Positions 20,003-28,158 are shown, numbered from the stretch's first letter. The stretch: 64,000 bases of DNA from Streptomyces sp. NBC_01217 (GCF_035994185.1 NZ_CP108538.1:3906001-3970000); one strand, 5' to 3'. The notes: generated from the sequence alone by a model not told the origin. Program-made: numbers and translations.

Positions 20003-20034
20003 TGGTCTGGACCATGCAGATGTGGCCTATACCA
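20003..20034. promoter_or_regulatory. DasR-type (dre-like) double operator
   Basis: TGGTCTGGACCA at 20003-20014 differs at one base from the DasR core TGGTCTAGACCA, and a second, weaker copy TGGCCTATACCA lies at 20023-20034, exactly 20 bases away. The first copy abuts the -35 hexamer of the predicted NRPS promoter. DasR is the GntR-family repressor responsive to aminosugar phosphates that controls many Streptomyces secondary metabolite clusters; a related GntR protein could also use this site. Confidence 0.6.
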
Positions 20035-20115
20035 GTAAGCCGGGCGGGGTCACATCACCGCACACCCGGCATCCCGTCCCACGCACCTGGCCGAAAGCAC
20101 TGCCCTGGCACAAAC

Positions 20116-20160
20116 AGCCGGTGGGCTCCCCCTCCGGAGTGGAGGTGGAGCCCACCGGCT
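20116..20160 (-). terminator. Strong hairpin terminator after the symporter gene
   Basis: Perfect 14-base arms (20116-20129 and 20147-20160) with a smaller nested inverted repeat in the loop. It lies just beyond the symporter stop at 20180 and separates that gene from the NRPS promoter region. Confidence 0.85.
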
Positions 20161-20179
20161 GCCTGCTTGTTCTTCGCGG

Positions 20180-21535
20180 TTACGCGGGGACCGGCACGCG
20201 CTGCGGCTCCGCGTCGCCCACCTCGGCGTCGTCGACCGGGGAGGACGAGGCCGAGTTGTACGCGTCGAGGTCGAGGATCTTCTCGCGGGCCGAGACGATC
20301 ACCGGGACCAGCGCCTGGCCGGCCACGTTGGTGGCCGTGCGCATCATGTCCAGGATCGGGTCGATGGCCATGAGCAGACCCACGCCCTCCAGCGGGAGGC
20401 CCAGCGTCGACAGCGTGAGGGTCAGCATGACCGTCGCACCGGTGAGACCGGCGGTGGCCGCGGAACCGATCACCGAGACGAACGCGATGAGGATGTAGTC
20501 ACCGACACCCAGCTGGACGTCGAAGATCTGCGCGATGAAGATCGCCGCCAGCGCCGGGTAGATCGCGGCGCAGCCGTCCATCTTGGTGGTGGCGCCGAAC
20601 GGGACCGAGAAGGAGGCGTACTCCTTCGGGACGCCGAGGCGCTCGGTGACCTTCTGGGTGACCGGCATCGTGCCGACCGAGGAGCGCGAGACGAAGGCCA
20701 GCTGGATCGCCGGCCAGGCGCCCTTGAAGAACTGCAGCGGGCTGAGCTTGGCGACGGTGGCGAGCAGCAGCGGGTACACACCGAACAGCACCAGGGCGCA
20801 GCCGATGTAGACGTCGGCGGTGAACGTCGCGTACTTGCCGATCAGGTCCCAGCCGTAGTCGGCGATCGCGTAGCCGATGAGGCCCACGGTGCCGAGGGGG
20901 GCGAGGCGGATGACCCACCACAGGGCCTTCTGGAGGAGCTCCAGGACGGACTCGCTGAGGGTGAGGATCGGCTGTGCCTTCTCGCCGAGTTGGAGGGCGG
21001 CGATACCGGCGACGGCGGCCATGAAGACGATCTGGAGGACGTTCAGCTCGGTGAACGGAGTGATCACGTTGTCCGGGATGATGCCGGTGAGGAAGTCGAG
21101 CCAGGAGCCCGCGTGCTCCGGCAGCTTGCCGTCCTTCGGGGTCAGTCCCGTTCCGGAGCCCGGGTTGGTGACCAGCCCGATCGCTAGGCCGATGGCGACC
21201 GCGATCAGCGAGGTGATCATGAACCAGAGCAGGGTGCGGGTGGCCAGCCGGGCGGCGTTGTTGACCTTGCGCAGGTTGGTGATGGACACCAGGATCGCGA
21301 AGAAGACGAGCGGCGCGACGGCCAGCTTCAGCAGCTGGACGAAGATGTGGCCGACCTTGTCGAGCGTGGTGTAGAGCCAGTCGATGTCGTACGTACGGGC
21401 AAGCCACCCGAGGACGACACCGAGGACGAGACCGGCGACGATCTGGGCCCAGAACGGGATCCTGGGTATTCGGAAACCGGAGCCGGAGCCGGACGGGCTG
21501 TCGGTCGCGGCGGCGGACGCGGGATTCGCGGACAC
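20180..21535 (-). CDS. Dicarboxylate/amino acid:cation symporter (DAACS family)
   Basis: A 451-residue integral membrane protein with about eight to ten hydrophobic segments and family hallmarks: a serine-rich reentrant loop SRSSVGTMPVT, the core PFGATTKMDGCA segment and the late motif AIDPILDMMRTATNVAGQ. It should import an anionic amino acid or dicarboxylate with sodium or protons. The start is GTG at 21535, preceded by GGAG at seven bases; an earlier in-frame GTG at 21541 is less likely. A cysteine-rich leader peptide 105 bases upstream points to control by cysteine supply, so a cystine symporter role (as for TcyP in the same family) is a reasonable inference, over the default C4-dicarboxylate or glutamate annotation. 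The gene has its own terminator at 20116-20160. Confidence 0.9.
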   Translation of the reverse strand: MSANPASAAATDSPSGSGSGFRIPRIPFWAQIVAGLVLGVVLGWLARTYDIDWLYTTLDKVGHIFVQLLKLAVAPLVFFAILVSITNLRKVNNAARLATRTLLWFMITSLIAVAIGLAIGLVTNPGSGTGLTPKDGKLPEHAGSWLDFLTGIIPDNVITPFTELNVLQIVFMAAVAGIAALQLGEKAQPILTLSESVLELLQKALWWVIRLAPLGTVGLIGYAIADYGWDLIGKYATFTADVYIGCALVLFGVYPLLLATVAKLSPLQFFKGAWPAIQLAFVSRSSVGTMPVTQKVTERLGVPKEYASFSVPFGATTKMDGCAAIYPALAAIFIAQIFDVQLGVGDYILIAFVSVIGSAATAGLTGATVMLTLTLSTLGLPLEGVGLLMAIDPILDMMRTATNVAGQALVPVIVSAREKILDLDAYNSASSSPVDDAEVGDAEPQRVPVPA

Positions 21536-21639
21536 GGGCACACTCCAGATGTGACGCATCGGGGCGCACGGGAACACCGTGCGGGGAGACGGGGGTGCGG
21601 CGCCCGCGTCAGGGGGCGGCGCCGCTGCATGGTGCCGGT

Positions 21640-21747
21640 TCAGACGTTGCGGCAACAGACCGCGGACATACAGCGGCATAGATCGACATGCAGGCGCTCC
21701 ACGAGCGGGACGCTCGCGGGGAATCGATGGCGCACAGCTGTCTTCAT
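21640..21747 (-). CDS. Cysteine-rich leader peptide (35 aa)
   Basis: A short reading frame translated as MKTAVRHRFP then ASVPLVERLHVDLCRCMSAV and CCRNV. The segment ERLHVDLCR..SAVC is the pattern of the actinobacterial putative leader peptides found before sulfur acquisition genes, where consecutive Cys codons sense cysteinyl-tRNA availability. Four cysteines fall in the last fifteen codons. It sits between a promoter-like element (21755-21786) and the symporter gene. There is no evident ribosome-binding site; the -10-like TAACGT is only seven bases before the ATG, so the transcript may be leaderless. Confidence 0.82.
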   Translation of the reverse strand: MKTAVRHRFPASVPLVERLHVDLCRCMSAVCCRNV

Positions 21748-21754
21748 GTCGAAC

Positions 21755-21786
21755 ACGTTAACACCTGAACTTTGAGAACCTCAAAG
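21755..21786 (-). promoter_or_regulatory. Promoter and palindromic operator of the leader peptide/symporter unit
   Basis: On the minus strand TTGAGG (21779-21784) and TAACGT (21755-21760) are 18 bases apart. A perfect inverted repeat CTTTGAG-aac-CTCAAAG at 21770-21786 covers the -35 hexamer and could bind a repressor. The predicted start point falls at or next to the leader ATG at 21747. Confidence 0.55.
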
Positions 21787-21821
21787 CTCTTCTTTGGGTG
21801 GCATCGCGTGCGGGAACGACA

Positions 21822-21861
21822 AAACCCCAGCACAGGAGCGCTCGCTCCGGTGCCGGGGTTT
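21822..21861. terminator. Hairpin terminator between DUF4229 gene and symporter unit
   Basis: An imperfect long stem: AAACCCC pairs with GGGGTTT, GCAC with GTGC and GGAGCG with CGCTCC. It follows the stop of the minus-strand gene at 21926. Flanking A and T runs mean it may work in both directions. Confidence 0.8.
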
Positions 21862-21925
21862 CATACAGCAACCGTGTGGGGTGTGAGGAACCTTACGTAG
21901 CCCTTACGTAGCCCTCACCGGGCCG

Positions 21926-22222
21926 TCACTGGGTGGCGTGGTCCTCGCGGGTCCGGTTCGCTTCGAGCCGCGCCTTGGTGCGGTCGACCGTGGACACGAT
22001 CTGCTCGGACATCTCGTCGCGCTGCTTGCGCAGCAGCACATAGCTGAGCGGCGCGGACAGGACCAGCGCGAGCAGGATCACCCAGACGATGTTGGAGCCG
22101 CCCACACCCGAGGGCAGCAGACCGAAGTGGACGGCCACGGCCGCGACGACGAAGCAGCCGACGAAGATGCTGAGGCGCATCGCGGTGTACCGGATCGTCG
22201 CGCTCGGCTTGGCAGCGGACAC
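21926..22222 (-). CDS. DUF4229 small membrane protein
   Basis: A 98-residue protein with two predicted membrane helices (about residues 13-35 and 40-62: RLSIFVGCFVVAAVAVHFG and IVWVILLALVLSAPLSYVLL) followed by a charged cytoplasmic tail (LRKQRDEMSEQIVSTVDRTKARLEANR) typical of DUF4229 proteins. The GTG at 22222 is preceded by a GAGAGAGAGG purine stretch and gives the normal family length; an ATG far upstream would add a non-coding-like N-terminus. In related genomes this gene sits close to menaquinone genes, but no function is established and none can be read from the sequence. Confidence 0.8.
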   Translation of the reverse strand: MSAAKPSATIRYTAMRLSIFVGCFVVAAVAVHFGLLPSGVGGSNIVWVILLALVLSAPLSYVLLRKQRDEMSEQIVSTVDRTKARLEANRTREDHATQ

Positions 22223-22355
22223 GGGCGGCCTCTCTCTCTGCGTATGACAGTCCTGCGATCGTGCCCGACCAGTGAAGCATGCCCCGGAATCGATCACTTC
22301 GCAGGGCTGCGTCAACTTCGCGGACCGCACCGGAGACGATGCCCGGCAAGGGCCC

Positions 22356-22880
22356 TCAGCCGAGCGGCAGCAGCATGATGATGTCGTCGCGGTCGTCCCC
22401 GTCCGCCACCCGGATCGCGTCGGGCACCCGCCCGACCTCCTTGTACCCGCACGAGGTGTAGAAGCGGTCGACGCCGGTGCCGCCGCGGCAGGTGAGCCGG
22501 ATCGCCTCTATCCCCTCGATGCCGCGGGCGGCCTGCGCCGCGGCGTCCATCAGATCGCGCCCGTACCCCTTGCCCTGGTGGCGGGGGTGGACCATCACCG
22601 TGTAGAGCCAGAGCCAGTGGCTCATCAGCCGGTGCGAGTTGAGGGCCAGGAAGGCCGTGGCCGCGACGGCGCCCTCCTCGTCGTGGCCGACCAGCAGCCG
22701 GGTGCGCCCCTCGGCCATGGCGACGAGGTGCTTGACCAGCTCGGGCCGGACGTCGTCGGGCGTAACGGGCGGTACGAAGCCGACCGCGCCGCCCGCGTTG
22801 GAGACCTCGGTCCACAGCTCGGCGATGCCGTCCCGCAGGGTCCGGTCGAACTTGGGATCCAGCTCAAAAGTAAGTGCCAT
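22356..22880 (-). CDS. GNAT family N-acetyltransferase
   Basis: A 174-residue acetyl-CoA-dependent acetyltransferase. The motif A pocket is visible as VMVHPRHQGKGYGRDLM (R/Q-x-x-G-x-G/A) near residue 95, preceded by beta strands HWLWLYTV and followed by the FYTSCGYKEVGRVPD segment common to the fold. The substrate cannot be deduced. It stands alone: the menaquinone gene upstream on the same strand is followed by a hairpin terminator at 22938-22960, and the downstream DUF4229 gene is about 130 bases away. Confidence 0.85.
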   Translation of the reverse strand: MALTFELDPKFDRTLRDGIAELWTEVSNAGGAVGFVPPVTPDDVRPELVKHLVAMAEGRTRLLVGHDEEGAVAATAFLALNSHRLMSHWLWLYTVMVHPRHQGKGYGRDLMDAAAQAARGIEGIEAIRLTCRGGTGVDRFYTSCGYKEVGRVPDAIRVADGDDRDDIIMLLPLG

Positions 22881-22937
22881 AGCCGCAGATTAACTATTAC
22901 CGATCCTTCGCCTCAAGCCCTGTCCAGCAAGCGAGAA

Positions 22938-22960
22938 AGCCCCGGCGGGCGGCCGGGGCT
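22938..22960 (-). terminator. Hairpin terminator after mqnE
   Basis: AGCCCCGG (22938-22945) and CCGGGGCT (22953-22960) form a perfect 8-base stem with a 7-base loop; a further GAG/CTC pairing flanks it. It lies 35 bases past the mqnE stop. Confidence 0.75.
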
Positions 22961-22994
22961 CTCGTACGGAAAGTGCTGGCGACGCGAAACGGCG

Positions 22995-24158
22995 TCAGAC
23001 GCGCATCGGCTGCGGCGACTCGCGCCGCCCGGCGTCCGGGCCCGGGTACTCGCGGATGATCTCGTACCGGGTGTTGCGCTCGACGGGCCGGAAGCCCGCG
23101 TCCCGGATCAGGTCGAGCAGATCCTCGCGGCCGAGCTTGTTCGGCGTGCCGTAGTTGTCCGCGTCGTGCGTGATCTTGTACTCGACGACCGAGCCGTCCA
23201 TGTCGTCCGCGCCGTGCTGCAGCGCGAGCTGGGCGGTCTGCACCCCGTGCATCACCCAGAAGACCTTGACGTGCGGGACGTTGTCGAAGAGGAGCCGCGA
23301 GACCGCGAAGGTCTTCAGCGCCTCGGCGCCGGTCGCCATCGTCGTCCGCGCCTGGAGCTTGTTGCGGACCTTGCCGTCCTTCATGTCCACGAAGTCGTGC
23401 TGGTAGCGCAGCGGGATGAAGACCTGGAAGCCGCCGGTCTCGTCCTGCAGCTCACGCAGCCTCAGCACGTGGTCGACGCGGTGACGCGGCTCCTCGATGT
23501 GCCCGTACAGCATCGTCGCCGGGGTCTTGAGCCCCTTCTCGTGCGCGAGGCGGTGGATGCGCGACCAGTCCTCCCAGTGGGTGTTGTGGTCCACGATGTG
23601 CCGGCGGACCTCCCAGTCGAAGATCTCCGCGCCGCCGCCGGTCAGCGACTCCAGACCGGCCTCGATCAGCTCGTCGAGGATCTCGGAGGCGGAGAGCCCG
23701 GAGATGGTCTCGAAGTGGTGGATCTCGGTGGCGGTGAACGCCTTGAGGGAGACCTGCGGAAGGGCTTCCTTGAGCGCGCTGAGGGAGCGCGGGTAGTAGC
23801 GCCACGGGAGGGTGGGGTGGAGCCCGTTGACGATGTGCAGCTCGGTGAGGTTCTCGCCCTCCATCGCCTTGGCGAGACGGACAGCCTCCTCGATGCGCAT
23901 GGTGTACGCGTCCTTCTCGCCCGGCTTGCGCTGGAACGAGCAGTACGCGCACGACGCGGTGCACACGTTCGTCATGTTGAGGTGCCGGTTGACGTTGAAG
24001 TGCACGACGTCGCCGTTCTTGCGCATACGCACCTCGTGCGCAAGGCCGCCGAGCCAGGCCAGGTCGTCCGACTCGTAGAGGGCGATGCCGTCCTCGCGGG
24101 TCAGCCGCTCCCCTGCGCGGACCTTCTCCTCCAGCTCGCGCTTGAGCCCAACGTCCAT
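22995..24158 (-). CDS. mqnE: Aminofutalosine synthase MqnE (radical SAM)
   Basis: A radical S-adenosylmethionine enzyme of the futalosine menaquinone pathway that couples the MqnA product (3-[(1-carboxyvinyl)oxy]benzoate) to the adenosyl group to give aminofutalosine. The iron-sulfur cluster motif CX3CX2C is CTASCAYC (Cys66, Cys70, Cys73), followed by the GGAE-type SAM contact at LTGGGAEIF. The 387-residue length matches the SCO4494-type family. ATG 24158 is preceded by GGGAGG at seven bases. It is the first committed pathway enzyme in this window; ubiX-like, mqnP and ubiD-like genes for the late steps follow within 4 kb, while mqnA, mqnC and mqnD are not in the window. Confidence 0.95.
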   Translation of the reverse strand: MDVGLKRELEEKVRAGERLTREDGIALYESDDLAWLGGLAHEVRMRKNGDVVHFNVNRHLNMTNVCTASCAYCSFQRKPGEKDAYTMRIEEAVRLAKAMEGENLTELHIVNGLHPTLPWRYYPRSLSALKEALPQVSLKAFTATEIHHFETISGLSASEILDELIEAGLESLTGGGAEIFDWEVRRHIVDHNTHWEDWSRIHRLAHEKGLKTPATMLYGHIEEPRHRVDHVLRLRELQDETGGFQVFIPLRYQHDFVDMKDGKVRNKLQARTTMATGAEALKTFAVSRLLFDNVPHVKVFWVMHGVQTAQLALQHGADDMDGSVVEYKITHDADNYGTPNKLGREDLLDLIRDAGFRPVERNTRYEIIREYPGPDAGRRESPQPMRV

Positions 24159-24255
24159 GCGGCTGCCTCCCAGTTGTCGACGTGCTGTGCGTTCCCCGGT
24201 GACAGGTGATACCGGGCGAAACCCCCGGTCCCCCGGGGGCCCCACCACGTTACGC

Positions 24256-24711
24256 CTACGCCTCCTCGGGGAGTTCCCCGACCCGGTTCTCCCACTTGGT
24301 GGAGAGCACGATCGTGGTACGGGTGCGCGAGACGCCCTTCGTACCGCTGAGCCGGCGGATGGTCTTCTCCAGACCGTCCACGTCACCGACCCGGACCTTG
24401 AGCATGTACGAGTCGTCGCCCGCGATGAACCAGGCGTCCTCGATCTCCGCGAGGTCCTTCAGCCGGCGCGCCACGTCCTCGTGGTCGGCCGCGTCCGAGA
24501 GCGAGATGCCGATCAGGGCCGTGACTCCGAGCCCCAGGGACGCGGCGTTGACGGTGGCGCGGTAGCCGGTGATGACACCGGCGGTTTCCAGCCGGTTGAT
24601 GCGGTCGGTGACGCTGGGCCCGGAGAGCCCGACGAGCCGCCCCAGCTCGGCGTACGAGGCCCTGCCGTTCTCCCTGAGGGCCTGGATGAGCTGCCTGTCC
24701 ACCGCGTCCAT
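24256..24711 (-). CDS. Lrp/AsnC family regulator
   Basis: A 151-residue feast/famine regulator with an N-terminal winged helix (MDAVDRQLIQALRENGRASYAELGRLVGLSGPSVTDRI, shown in parts here) and a C-terminal RAM ligand-binding domain (VTALIGISLSD, then DDSYMLKVRV). The ATG at 24711 is preferred over 24729 because GAAGG lies nine bases before it. It sits between mqnE and the divergent small ORF at 24853 and could regulate either, or an amino acid signal; its ligand is unknown. Confidence 0.9.
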   Translation of the reverse strand: MDAVDRQLIQALRENGRASYAELGRLVGLSGPSVTDRINRLETAGVITGYRATVNAASLGLGVTALIGISLSDAADHEDVARRLKDLAEIEDAWFIAGDDSYMLKVRVGDVDGLEKTIRRLSGTKGVSRTRTTIVLSTKWENRVGELPEEA

Positions 24712-24852
24712 GTGACTGAAACCTTCCATTGTTCAGCAGTATCGCGAGCTTATGTGTAGAATCTAAGGCACGCAGGCTTTACCGCCTGCAAATCTTCCCG
24801 AGCATCCAAAAAATGCTTTCGAATCTTCAGAATCCTCAGGAGTGAGAACACC

Positions 24853-24987
24853 GTGTACACGATCGAGATGGCCTACGCCCGGATGCGCGAGCTGCAGGAC
24901 CTGGCCAACCGCTCGCGTGCCCACCAGCCCGCCGCCGCGCTCCGGGTCGACCGCACCCGCAACCCGCGCGCCAAGAAGAAGCGCTGA
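24853..24987 (+). CDS. Small basic conserved-type protein (44 aa)
   Basis: GTG start preceded by AGGAG ten bases upstream, then VYTIEMAYARMRELQDLANR, a short linker and the very basic end RTRNPRAKKKR. The N-terminal half is predicted helical and the C-terminal half resembles a nucleic-acid- or membrane-binding tail. Codon third positions are nearly all G/C, consistent with translation. It is divergent from the AsnC-type gene and convergent with the ubiX-like gene only eight bases away. I do not recognise a family function. Confidence 0.65.
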   Translation: MYTIEMAYARMRELQDLANRSRAHQPAAALRVDRTRNPRAKKKR

Positions 24988-24995
24988 CCACAGGC

Positions 24996-25679
24996 TCAGT
25001 CTCCGGAGCCGCGAGAGCCGCCACCGAGCTCTCCCTCCCAACGGCGGTACAGGCCGTGCGGCACCCCCGCCGCATCCAGCACCCGCCCCGCGACGAAGTC
25101 CACCAGATCCTGGATGTGCGTCGCCCCCGCGTAGAACGCCGGAGAGGCGGGCAGCACGACGGCGCCCGCCTCGTCCAGGCTCACCAGATGCCTCAGCGTC
25201 TGCCCGCTCAGCGGAGTCTCCCGCACCACGACGACCAGCTTCCGCCGCTCCTTGAGCGTCACGCTCGCGGCCCGCTGGAGCAGATCCTTCGAGAGCCCGA
25301 GCGCCACCCCCGCCACGCACGCCGTCGAGGCCGGGACGATCAGCATCCCCTTCGCCGGGTACGACCCCGAGGACGGCCCCGCGGCGAGATCCCCCGCCGC
25401 CCAGTGCCGTACGCCCTCCACATCCGCGGCACCCACCTCGAAGGTGTCCGGCTTCCCGTCCGCCCCGCGCGCCAGCCAGCTGCGCAGATCCTCCTGCCAG
25501 TGCGCGTCGCGGAACGCGATCCCGGTCTCGTCCAGCAGCGTCAGCCGCGACGCCCGGCTCACCACCAGATCGACGCTCTCCCCCGCGGCCAGCAGACCGC
25601 GCAGCACGGCAGCGGCGAATGGTGTGCCCGAAGCACCGGAAACCCCGACAATCCAAGGCTGCCGCTGGCGCTGACTCAC
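24996..25679 (-). CDS. ubiX: UbiX-like flavin prenyltransferase (late menaquinone step)
   Basis: A flavoprotein that attaches a dimethylallyl group to FMN to make the prenylated cofactor used by UbiD decarboxylases. It has the N-terminal FMN loop VGVSGASGTPFAA, VSRAS, the central MLIVPASTACVAGVALGLSKDLLQRAA and the KLVVVVRETPLS segment with ALPASPAFY-like continuation. Two in-frame GTG codons (25679 and 25697) are candidate starts; 25679 gives 227 residues, nearer the family's length. Together with mqnP and the ubiD-like gene it forms the late menaquinone block. There is a gap of about 100 bases to mqnP, so it may be transcribed with it or separately. Confidence 0.9.
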   Translation of the reverse strand: MSQRQRQPWIVGVSGASGTPFAAAVLRGLLAAGESVDLVVSRASRLTLLDETGIAFRDAHWQEDLRSWLARGADGKPDTFEVGAADVEGVRHWAAGDLAAGPSSGSYPAKGMLIVPASTACVAGVALGLSKDLLQRAASVTLKERRKLVVVVRETPLSGQTLRHLVSLDEAGAVVLPASPAFYAGATHIQDLVDFVAGRVLDAAGVPHGLYRRWEGELGGGSRGSGD

Positions 25680-25783
25680 TGAAGTCCCGGAATCCACACA
25701 CCCGAGCCTATCCGGCACCCAAGGGCGGCGACGCGTCAGGAGTTCGGGTCCGCCGTCAGGCTCACCCCCGCACCGTCGGGCCG

Positions 25784-26704
25784 CTACACCGTCAGGCCAC
25801 GCACCAGCAGATCCAGCAGCGCGCACGCGAACAGCGCTATCCCGATGAACCCGTTGACCGAGAAGAACGCCCGGTTCAGCCGGGACAGATCGTGCGGCCG
25901 CACCACCCGGTGCTCGTACACGAACGCCACGGCGACGATCACCATGCCGATCCAGTAGAAGAGCCCCGCCTCCGTGGCAAGACCGAACCAGACCAGCAGC
26001 CCGGTCGTCACCGCGTGGCAGACCCGCGCGCCCCACAGCGCGGCCGGAATCCCGAACCGGGCCGGCACCGACAGCACCCCGTGCGCCCGGTCCGCCTGGA
26101 CGTCCTGGCAGGCGAAGATCAGGTCGAAGCCGCCGATCCAGATCCCGACCGCGAGACCGAGGATCACCGCGTCCCACGACCAGCTCCCGGTCACCGCGAG
26201 CCAGGCCCCGACCGGCCCCATGGCCTGCGCGATCCCCAGGATGGCGTGCGGGTAGTGGGTGAACCGCTTCCCGTACGGATAGACCACCATCGGCACGACG
26301 GCCACCGGCGCGAGCGCCAGACAGAGCGGGTTCAGCAGGGCGGCGGCACCGAGGAAGACGACGACGGCGACGAGCGCCCCCGTCCACGCCGACTTCACGG
26401 ACACCGCCCCCGTCACCAGCTCGCGCGTGGCGGTACGCGGATTACGGGCGTCGATCTCCCGGTCGATGATCCGGTTCGCGGCCATCGCGAACGTCCGCAG
26501 CCCGACCATCGCGACGGTGACCAGCAGCAGCGTGACCCAGTGGATCGACCCGTCCGCCCGGAACATCGCGGTCAGGGCGGCGATATAGGCGAAGGGCAGC
26601 GCGAAGACCGAGTGCTCGATCATCACGAGCCGCAGAAACGCCCTGACCCTGCTGCTGGGGTGTACGGGCCCCGACCCCAGTGCTGCTGCCTCGGCGGCGC
26701 TCAC
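25784..26704 (-). CDS. mqnP: Menaquinone-pathway prenyltransferase MqnP (UbiA family)
   Basis: Integral membrane aromatic prenyltransferase that attaches the polyprenyl tail to the naphthoate intermediate. It has the two Asp-rich motifs of UbiA enzymes, NRIIDREIDARNPRT near residue 75 and DLIFACQDVQADRAHG near residue 195, and about eight hydrophobic segments. GTG 26704 overlaps the TGA of the upstream ubiD-like gene (GTGA), so the two are translationally coupled. The N-terminal extension upstream of this GTG is not coding-like. Its 306 residues fit the SCO4491-type family. Confidence 0.93.
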   Translation of the reverse strand: MSAAEAAALGSGPVHPSSRVRAFLRLVMIEHSVFALPFAYIAALTAMFRADGSIHWVTLLLVTVAMVGLRTFAMAANRIIDREIDARNPRTATRELVTGAVSVKSAWTGALVAVVVFLGAAALLNPLCLALAPVAVVPMVVYPYGKRFTHYPHAILGIAQAMGPVGAWLAVTGSWSWDAVILGLAVGIWIGGFDLIFACQDVQADRAHGVLSVPARFGIPAALWGARVCHAVTTGLLVWFGLATEAGLFYWIGMVIVAVAFVYEHRVVRPHDLSRLNRAFFSVNGFIGIALFACALLDLLVRGLTV

Positions 26705-28158
26705 AGTCCGTATTCCTTCCACCGTCGGTCGACCTTCGCCGCCGTCTGAGGGTCGGACTCGACCATCTCCGGCCAGCCCCCGTCCCTGGTGTACCCCTCC
26801 TCGGGCCACTTCCTCGTCGCGTCGATCCCCGCCTTGCCACCCCAGAACTGCTGGTAGGAGGCATGATCAAGATGATCGACAGGCCCCTCGGTGACCGTCA
26901 GATCCCGCGCGTAGTCCGTATTGCCGAGCGCCCGCCAGGCCACCTCGTGCAGATCATGGACGTCACAGTCGGAGTCCACGACCACGATCAGCTTGGTCAG
27001 CGACATCATGTGCGCCCCCCAGACGGCGCTCATCACCTTCTGGGCGTGCTTCGGGTACTTCTTGTCGATCGAGACGATCGCGCAGTTGTGGAAGCCGCCC
27101 GCCTCCGGCAGGTGGTAGTCCACGATGTCCGGCACGATGATCTTGAGGAGCGGCAGGAAGAACCGTTCCGTGGCCCGCCCCAGCGGCCCGTCCTCGGTCG
27201 GCGGCCGGCCCACCACGATCGACTGGAGCAGCGGACGCTTCCGCATGGTCACGCAGTCGATGGTGAGCGCGGGGAAGGGCTCCTGCGGCGTGTAGAAGCC
27301 GGTGTGATCCCCGAACGGCCCCTCGGGAAGCATCTTCCCGGGCTCCAGCCACCCCTCGATGACGACCTCGGCCTGCGCCGGGACCTGCAGCGGCACGGTC
27401 TTGCAGTCGACCATCTCGATCCGCCTGCCCTGGATGAACCCGGCGAACAGGTACTCGTCGATGTCCCCCGGCAGCGGCGCGGTGGACGCGTACGTCACCG
27501 CGGGCGGCGCCCCGAATGCGATGGCGACCGGCAGCCGCTCCCCGCGCTTGGCGGCCACCTGGTAGTGGTTGCGGCTGTCCTTGTGGATCTGCCAGTGCAT
27601 CCCGATGGTCCGCCGGTCGTGGCGCTGGAGCCGGTAGAGCCCCAGGTTCCGTACGCCGGTCTCCGGGTGCTTGGTGTGGGTGAGCCCCAGGTTGAAGAAG
27701 GAACCGCCGTCCTCGGGCCAGGTGAAGAGCGCGGGCAGCTGATCCAGGTCCACGTCGTCGCCGGTGAGGACGACCTCCTGCACGGGGGCGTTGTCCGACT
27801 TCACCTTCTTCGGCGGCACGTGCACCATCGAGCCGAGCTTGCCGAACGCCTCGCGCACGCCGACGAAGCCGTGCGGCAGCTCCGGCTTGAGGAGGCCGCC
27901 GATCTTGTCACTGATGTCGGTGTACGACTTCAGCCCGAGCGCCTTCAGCAGCCGCCGGTCGGTCCCGAACACATTCATGGCCAGGGGCATGGACGCCCCC
28001 TTGACGTTCTCGAACAGCAACGCGGGCCCGCCCGCCTTGTTCACCCGGTCGACGATCTCGCCGACCTCCAGGTAGGGGTCGACCTCGACCTTGATGCGCT
28101 TGAGCTCGCCCTCGCGCTCCAGAGCCCGGAGAAGGGAACGAAGATCGTCGTAAGCCAT
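26701..28158 (-). CDS. Menaquinone biosynthesis decarboxylase (UbiD family, SCO4490 type)
   Basis: A 485-residue UbiD-family decarboxylase that uses prenylated FMN to remove the carboxyl group in the late futalosine pathway. Typical segments include AYDDLRSLLRALEREGELKR at the N-terminus, the mid-protein NLGLYRLQRHDRRTIGMHWQIHKDSR (given here only to mark the cofactor-binding region; key residues N, R, R and H), and EGPFGDHTGFYTP containing the conserved Glu. It is transcribed first in the ubiD-mqnP unit and divergent from the gene at 28247. The cofactor should be supplied by the UbiX-like protein encoded 1 kb downstream. Confidence 0.93.
   Translation of the reverse strand: MAYDDLRSLLRALEREGELKRIKVEVDPYLEVGEIVDRVNKAGGPALLFENVKGASMPLAMNVFGTDRRLLKALGLKSYTDISDKIGGLLKPELPHGFVGVREAFGKLGSMVHVPPKKVKSDNAPVQEVVLTGDDVDLDQLPALFTWPEDGGSFFNLGLTHTKHPETGVRNLGLYRLQRHDRRTIGMHWQIHKDSRNHYQVAAKRGERLPVAIAFGAPPAVTYASTAPLPGDIDEYLFAGFIQGRRIEMVDCKTVPLQVPAQAEVVIEGWLEPGKMLPEGPFGDHTGFYTPQEPFPALTIDCVTMRKRPLLQSIVVGRPPTEDGPLGRATERFFLPLLKIIVPDIVDYHLPEAGGFHNCAIVSIDKKYPKHAQKVMSAVWGAHMMSLTKLIVVVDSDCDVHDLHEVAWRALGNTDYARDLTVTEGPVDHLDHASYQQFWGGKAGIDATRKWPEEGYTRDGGWPEMVESDPQTAAKVDRRWKEYGL

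Noticed and set aside
17255..20038. A 927-codon open frame on the plus strand over the first NRPS gene
   Set aside because: Same reason: antisense of C and A domains, repetitive Arg/Gly/Asp composition, no start signal.
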